Source: Haberlea rhodopensis
Lineage: Eukaryota; Streptophyta; Magnoliopsida; Lamiales; Gesneriaceae
Reading direction: 5' to 3'
DNA: 64,000 nucleotides
Assembly: GCA_907163345.1 (NCBI GenBank)
Contig: CAJQUN010000022.1
Location: 310,001 to 374,000, forward strand
The position numbers and the translations under genes were made by a program. Position 1 is the first letter of the stretch. Each line of letters starts with the position of its first letter. Below are positions 59,147 through 64,000 of the stretch, piece after piece. Below the pieces are notes generated by a model. It saw only the letters and a list, made by a program, of their open reading frames with translations, made no database searches and had not been told where the DNA came from.

Positions 59147-59910
59147 TGGAGCAGAAACTGTGTAAAAATCACTTTTTTTTAAGTGATTGATATTATATTT
59201 TGAGGCGTATAGCATTGTATGTATTTAATTCCAATTATTTTATGCAATTAGATTGTTTTCTTCGATCAAAATCTCCTCGTTCCCGTTCCCGTTCATTTCT
59301 GCGAGGAGCGATAAATTGCTTTCTTTATCTCCGTCGCTCTTGTGAATAAGTGTGAAATACATCCTATATATATGGGATAAACTGCCTATTTTGTAAACCA
59401 CATGGTAAAATATCTATTTTCAAATCATAGGGGATAAACTGCCTATTTTATAAAACACATGGGGTAAAATATCTATTTTTAAACCATAAAAAATAATCTA
59501 CCTATTTAAAAAACTATGGGAGTAATCTGCCAAAAACTCATAAAAAAGTTGTATATCTTTGATTTACTTGTGATATTTATAAATTAAAAAAAAGGTAGTT
59601 TTAAGAATTTAATCAGAAGAATGTGATACATCATTGATAATTTACTTTTTAAAAAGATTTCTTTTATACTAGCTATTTAACAAAATTAGACTCATAATTA
59701 AATAGAGAGATTTGATATTATTTTTGGTTAAAAACAAAAAAATGAGATTAAAAACAAAAATTTAAGATTATATTTAATTAATTCTAAAAGTTTTGGACTA
59801 ATATTTCACTATTACGGTAGACAATTTTTTTTAAGTTTACCTTGATTTTTTAAAGAAAACTACGTACTCATAAAATTAAGAACCATCGAAGTTTATCTTA
59901 AGAACTAGAT
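59147..59910. other. Intergenic with 57-bp repeat
   Basis: AG-peptide 3' region, then AT-rich DNA. A 57-bp unit GGGATAAACTGCCTATTTT...AAATATCTATTTT starts at 59374 and 59431, with a degraded third copy near 59489. Confidence 0.6.
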
Positions 59911-62880
59911 TGTAACACCCCTAAATTCTCAATTACAAAAATTTGACAAAAATAAATTGAAGCTATTTGAAATGTTAATAAAATAATCGTCTTAATATAT
60001 TAAATATTCATACATCAAAATAAATAATAAAAGAAAGAATAAACAATATAACTATTTATTGGAAATTATATATTTGTGAAACATATCGATAACTAAAATC
60101 ATTCACAAAGTGAATGCGCATATTACTTGTAATATTAAATTTACATAAAAAATTATATGAAAATATCTTTATATTCTTGAGTATGAATATTTTTGGACCA
60201 AAATATTATTCATTAAAAACTTTACAAATAAATAAATAAATAAGTGTATGGCTATAACTTGTACTAATAGACTTTATATCTAAATATGCATATCAATAAA
60301 ATAGATAGAAGCATAATAAATAACTTAAACAATTATAAGTACCAAAAGAATAATCAAGAAATTATTAATAAAGTGATTTATAATTTTTATTTTTCTACTC
60401 TAATATATTTACAAGTAGAACATAGATAAATAAATTTATTGTAAAACAACTTGAATATTATTAATATAACAAAATATATCAAATAATAATAATAATTATT
60501 AATAATAATAATAATAAAAAGAAGAAAATAAGAAATCATGACAAATGATGATAACTTTCACCATGGTTACTAGTACACATTAACCTCACACTTGGCCAAC
60601 CACAAGACACCACCCCCTTGCACATTTTGCCTATAAATAAGACCCCTCATCCTCATTCTTAGGACAATTTTCGTGCCCCAACATCTGAAAAAGCTTAGAG
60701 GATGGTGAGAGATGAGTGCCAAGTGATCCAAAACTCTAAATAAATCCAGAATAAACCCAAATCTTCTTTCAAAAATTCTAAGAAAATTCCAGTAAATGCT
60801 ACTTCCACCCAGAAAACATTTCGTGCAGGAGGTGTGTCAAACATCACCACCAGTTTCGCCCAGAAAATCAAAATCTTGAAGAACACCTACTGAAAAATCT
60901 GTCCAGAAAGTTATTTTGAGGTAGCAGATTCAAGCTTCGAATTCACGCGTTTTAATATGGATTTCGAAAATGTTTTATAAACAAAAGTGTTCCAAATATG
61001 TTTTAATTTACACCGGTGCCGGCCGTTTGTCCTACAGATCATCGGAATCACTATTTTCCGGCGACTGAAATACACTAGTAAGTCATTTTATAAAACCAAA
61101 ATCTGGGCACAATCAGCTGGGAATTTCAAAATGGTTTCTAAACAGAAGTCGTAGATCGGAACAAGGCGGACATCCTGTAAAAATTTCAGCCGCGCGTGGT
61201 TGCCGGAGAATTCCCACGCGCCGGCACCGTGGCGCGTGTATCTCACGCGCCGGCAATTTTATTGAAATTCCGAGTTCCGAACGTTGCTGGACTGATTTAA
61301 GGCAGTTCTGGAAAGTTTCGTGAAGTTTCGAGTTAAAATTGATTTTTAATGAATTTTCCAATGTTTGATTAAAATTACCCGGATAAGTTTCGTACAAAAA
61401 AATGATTCTTAAAATGTTAAACCATACCTTTAGATTGATAATCATTATAAATTACCTTATATTATGTTCATAGGATTGTTATTGGCATTTGAGTTCATAA
61501 TCGAGCCAATCAAGTCAAGATAGCGTAATGAGGTGAGGTGTATTACGGTTTTCTTTCTATATAGCCCCTTTGGCATTTGGCCTGGAACTTACTGTAAATG
61601 TTATTCAATATCGTACCTTTCATTTATGTTTGTGCAAATATTTCATTGCTCATATTGTCTGCATATAGTGAGGTGTATTACGGTTTTCTTTCTATATAGC
61701 CCCTTTGGCATTTGGCCTGGAACTTACTGTAAATGTTATTCAATATCGTACCTTTCATTTATGTTTGTGCAAATATTTCATTGCTCATATTGTCTGCATA
61801 TAGTGAGGTGTATTACCGATTTCTTTCTATATAGCCTCTTTGGCATTTGGCCTGGAACTTACTGTAAATGTTATTCAATATCGTACCTTTCATTTATGTT
61901 ATCATGTTGTTCATTATAATGTTCATTGATCATATTGTCTGCATATGAAAGTACCCGCGTTTATCGCTAATCTATTCCCTTGAATGAATGAATGAATGAA
62001 TGAATGAATGGAGCCTTGGACATGAGTCCAATGGACAACGTGGCCTCGGCCCGGAAAGTGAGTCCAATGAACAACGGATGAGAATCCGGGTATATGGTTC
62101 ATCTGAACAACGCGCACCGCATCGATCCGGAGAATGGTCGGCTCGTAAATGAATGTTTGTATTGGATCGTATTCGAATATGTGGGGAAAAGTGCTACATC
62201 TAAATGTCGGGTGGGAGCCACCTCTTTAGCCCACGATATTCATTCTATTGTCCTAATTCGTCTTTGTTTCGTTGATCATATTTCCTGATCCGGATACGTG
62301 GGGAAAAGTGTTACACCTTAATGTCGGGTGGGAGCCACCTCTTTAGCTCACGATATTTCTTCTCAAGTCGTAAACGTCATCGTTTCATTGAAATATTATT
62401 TGATCGCAGTGTTATCTCTTGTTACATGACATATCATATCGACAGATTGCATTATTTGTTATTATATACATGAAAAGCTATTGTTATTCCCTCACTAAGT
62501 CCTTAAAGACTTAACCTCTGTTTTCTTTTTGTTATTTATCATGAGTTCCAGATACAGGAGAACGGGATCCAGGATCAGGGGATAATAAGGAAAATGGAAA
62601 TATTTGCTTATCAAGTACTGATAGTATTTTCTTCTTTGGTTAAGTATCAGATCATTAAAATGAGTTTGTCGGGATTGTATTTTGTTATTAGATATTATGA
62701 ACGCTTCCGCTAACGAAATATATTTAATTGTTTGAACACTTCCGCTAACGTAATATGATTAATTATTATGTATGGATTATTTTAAAGTAATACCCTACAA
62801 ATATATCTATATTTTTATATAGTAGGGAATGTGGTGCCAGATAAGGGATTATATATTTTGTGCCCGAATCGGGTCCCACA
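59911..62880 (+). repeat. Ty3/gypsy (chromovirus-like) LTR
   Basis: It begins TGTAACACCCC and ends CGGGTCCCACA. A TATAAATA box (60632-60639) sits before an R-like start. The sequence contains a 135-bp tandem triplication (61533-61930), a (TGAA)n run (61981-62010), and two ACGTGGGGAAAAGTG(C/T)TACA(T/C)C-type repeats near 62180 and 62295. No internal domain follows; instead a second partial copy begins at 62881. Confidence 0.75.
61533..61930. repeat. 135-bp tandem triplication in the LTR
   Basis: Units start at 61533, 61668 and 61803 with GTGAGGTGTATTAC. The first two are nearly identical; the third diverges and shortens at its end. The period is divisible by three, so an open frame crosses it; that frame is an artefact. 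Confidence 0.95.
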
Positions 62881-64000
62881 GATAAATCATGAAAATGATG
62901 ATAACTTTCACCATGGTTACTAGTACACATTAACCTCACACTTGGCCAACCACAAGACACCACCCCCTTGCACATTTTGCCTATAAATAAGACCCCTCAT
63001 CCTCATTCTTAGGACAATTTTCGTGCCCCGACATCTGAAAAAGCTTAGAGGATGGTGAGAGATGAGTGCCAAGTGATCCAAAACTCCAAATAAATCCAGA
63101 ATAAACCCAAATCCCCTTTCAAAAATTCTAAGAAAATTCCAGTAAATGCTACTTCCACCCAGAAAACATTTCGTGCAGGAGGTGTGTCAAACATCACCAC
63201 CAGTTTCGCCCAAAAAATCAAAATCTTGAAGAACACCTACTGAAAAATCTGTCCAGAAAGTTATTTTGAGGTAGCAGATTCAAGCTTCGAATTCACGCGT
63301 TTTAATATGGATTTAGAAAATGTTTTATAAACAAAAGTGTTCCAAATATGTTTTAATTTACACCGGTGCCGGCCGTTTGTCCTACAGATCATCGGAATCA
63401 CTATTTTCCGGCGACTGAAATACACTAGTAAGTCATTTTATAAAACCAAAATCTGGGCACAATCAGCTGGGAATTTCAAAATGGTTTCTAAACAGAAGTC
63501 GTAGATCGTAACAAGGCGGACATCCTGTAAAAATTTCAGCCGCGCGTGGTTGCCGGAGAATTCCCACGCGCCGGCACCGTGGCGCGTGTATCTCACGCGC
63601 TGGCAATTTTATTGAAATTCCGAGTTCCGAACGTTGCTGGACTGATTTAAGGCAGTTCTGGAAAGTTTCGTGAAGTTTCGAGTTAAAATTGATTTTTAAT
63701 GAATTTTCCAATGTTTGATTAAAATTACCCGGATAAGTTTCGTACAAAAAAATGATTCTTAAAATGTTAAACCATACCTTTAGATTGATAATCATTATAA
63801 ATTACCTTATATTATGTTCATAGGATTGTTATTGGCATTTGAGTTCAAAATCGAGCCAATCAAGTCAAGATAGCGTAATGAGGTGAGGTGTATTACGGTT
63901 TTCTTTCTATATAGCCCCTTTGGCATTTGGCCTGGAACTTACTGTAAATGTTATTCAATATCGTACCTTTCATTTATGTTTGTGCAAATATTTCATTGCT
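62881..64000 (+). repeat. Second, partial LTR copy (2350-bp offset)
   Basis: From about 62881 the sequence matches 60530 onwards at an offset of 2350 bp with only about ten differences in 1.1 kb (rough count). It runs off the window inside the first 135-bp unit. The join lies exactly at the CCCACA end of the first LTR, so the first 620 bp of the LTR are missing from this copy. Confidence 0.9.

Noticed and set aside
60695..60886. 63-codon antisense frame repeated at 63045-63236
   Set aside because: Both copies lie in the duplicated gypsy LTR; conservation is due to the recent duplication.
61533..61919. 128-codon open frame made of three 45-residue repeats
   Set aside because: It is the 135-bp LTR triplication read in frame; there is no start context, domain or splice evidence.

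Overview
This window is eukaryotic nuclear DNA from a flowering plant, most likely a eudicot. The evidence is spliced genes with GT-AG introns, three plant-type gene families, and a dense layer of plant transposable elements (Copia, chromovirus-like and Athila-like Ty3/gypsy, L1-type LINE, hAT). I cannot name the species. Most of the 64 kb is transposon debris; only three host genes can be supported.

Host genes. (1) 38045-39004, +: an intronless plant-specific arginine-rich tandem CCCH zinc-finger protein (RR-TZF). (2) about 43917-47402, +: MND1, the HOP2 partner in meiotic recombination. Nine coding exons are readable, and one extra base in the exon at 46577-46640 creates an early stop. (3) 58581-59146, +: a short two-exon arabinogalactan peptide with a signal peptide and a GPI-anchor tail. 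The genes belong to unrelated processes and there is no operon-like linkage.

Layout. 1-3508: 3' end and long LTR of a Ty3/gypsy element, abutting a decayed antisense Copia element (3509-7290). 7290-8290: LTR-like remnant. 8290-11185: a 1.08-kb imperfect tandem duplication whose second copy carries a 753-bp hAT derivative. 11582-12167: 5'-truncated LINE with target-site duplications (TSDs). 13004-13755: hAT MITE. 14379-15091: solo LTR. 16292-23108: decayed antisense Copia element with a 1.9-kb gypsy solo LTR nested in it. 23769-30645: antisense Athila-like element with a 2.5-kb gypsy solo LTR nested in it, joined to another Copia gag-plus-LTR fragment (to 31872). 32535-34406: Copia-type LTR interrupted by a third nested solo LTR. 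35053-37485: paired direct repeats around an Athila-like LTR. 38-48 kb: the gene-bearing part (TZF and MND1) with small repeats and a hAT MITE. 49032-54309: the best-preserved transposon, a Copia element with both LTRs and a perfect 5-bp TSD, itself cut by a hAT MITE. 55151-56920: a hAT element with a broken transposase, the probable parent of the derivative at 10024. 59911-64000: a gypsy LTR with an internal triplication, followed by a near-identical partial second copy that runs off the end.

I see no convincing new biochemical system. The most unusual signals are palindromic cassettes (GCGATCGATCGC and GCGCCTAGGCGC types) that recur in the LTRs of unrelated retrotransposon families and inside hAT elements; a tRNA-like segment inside a hAT MITE; and the single-base lesion in MND1.
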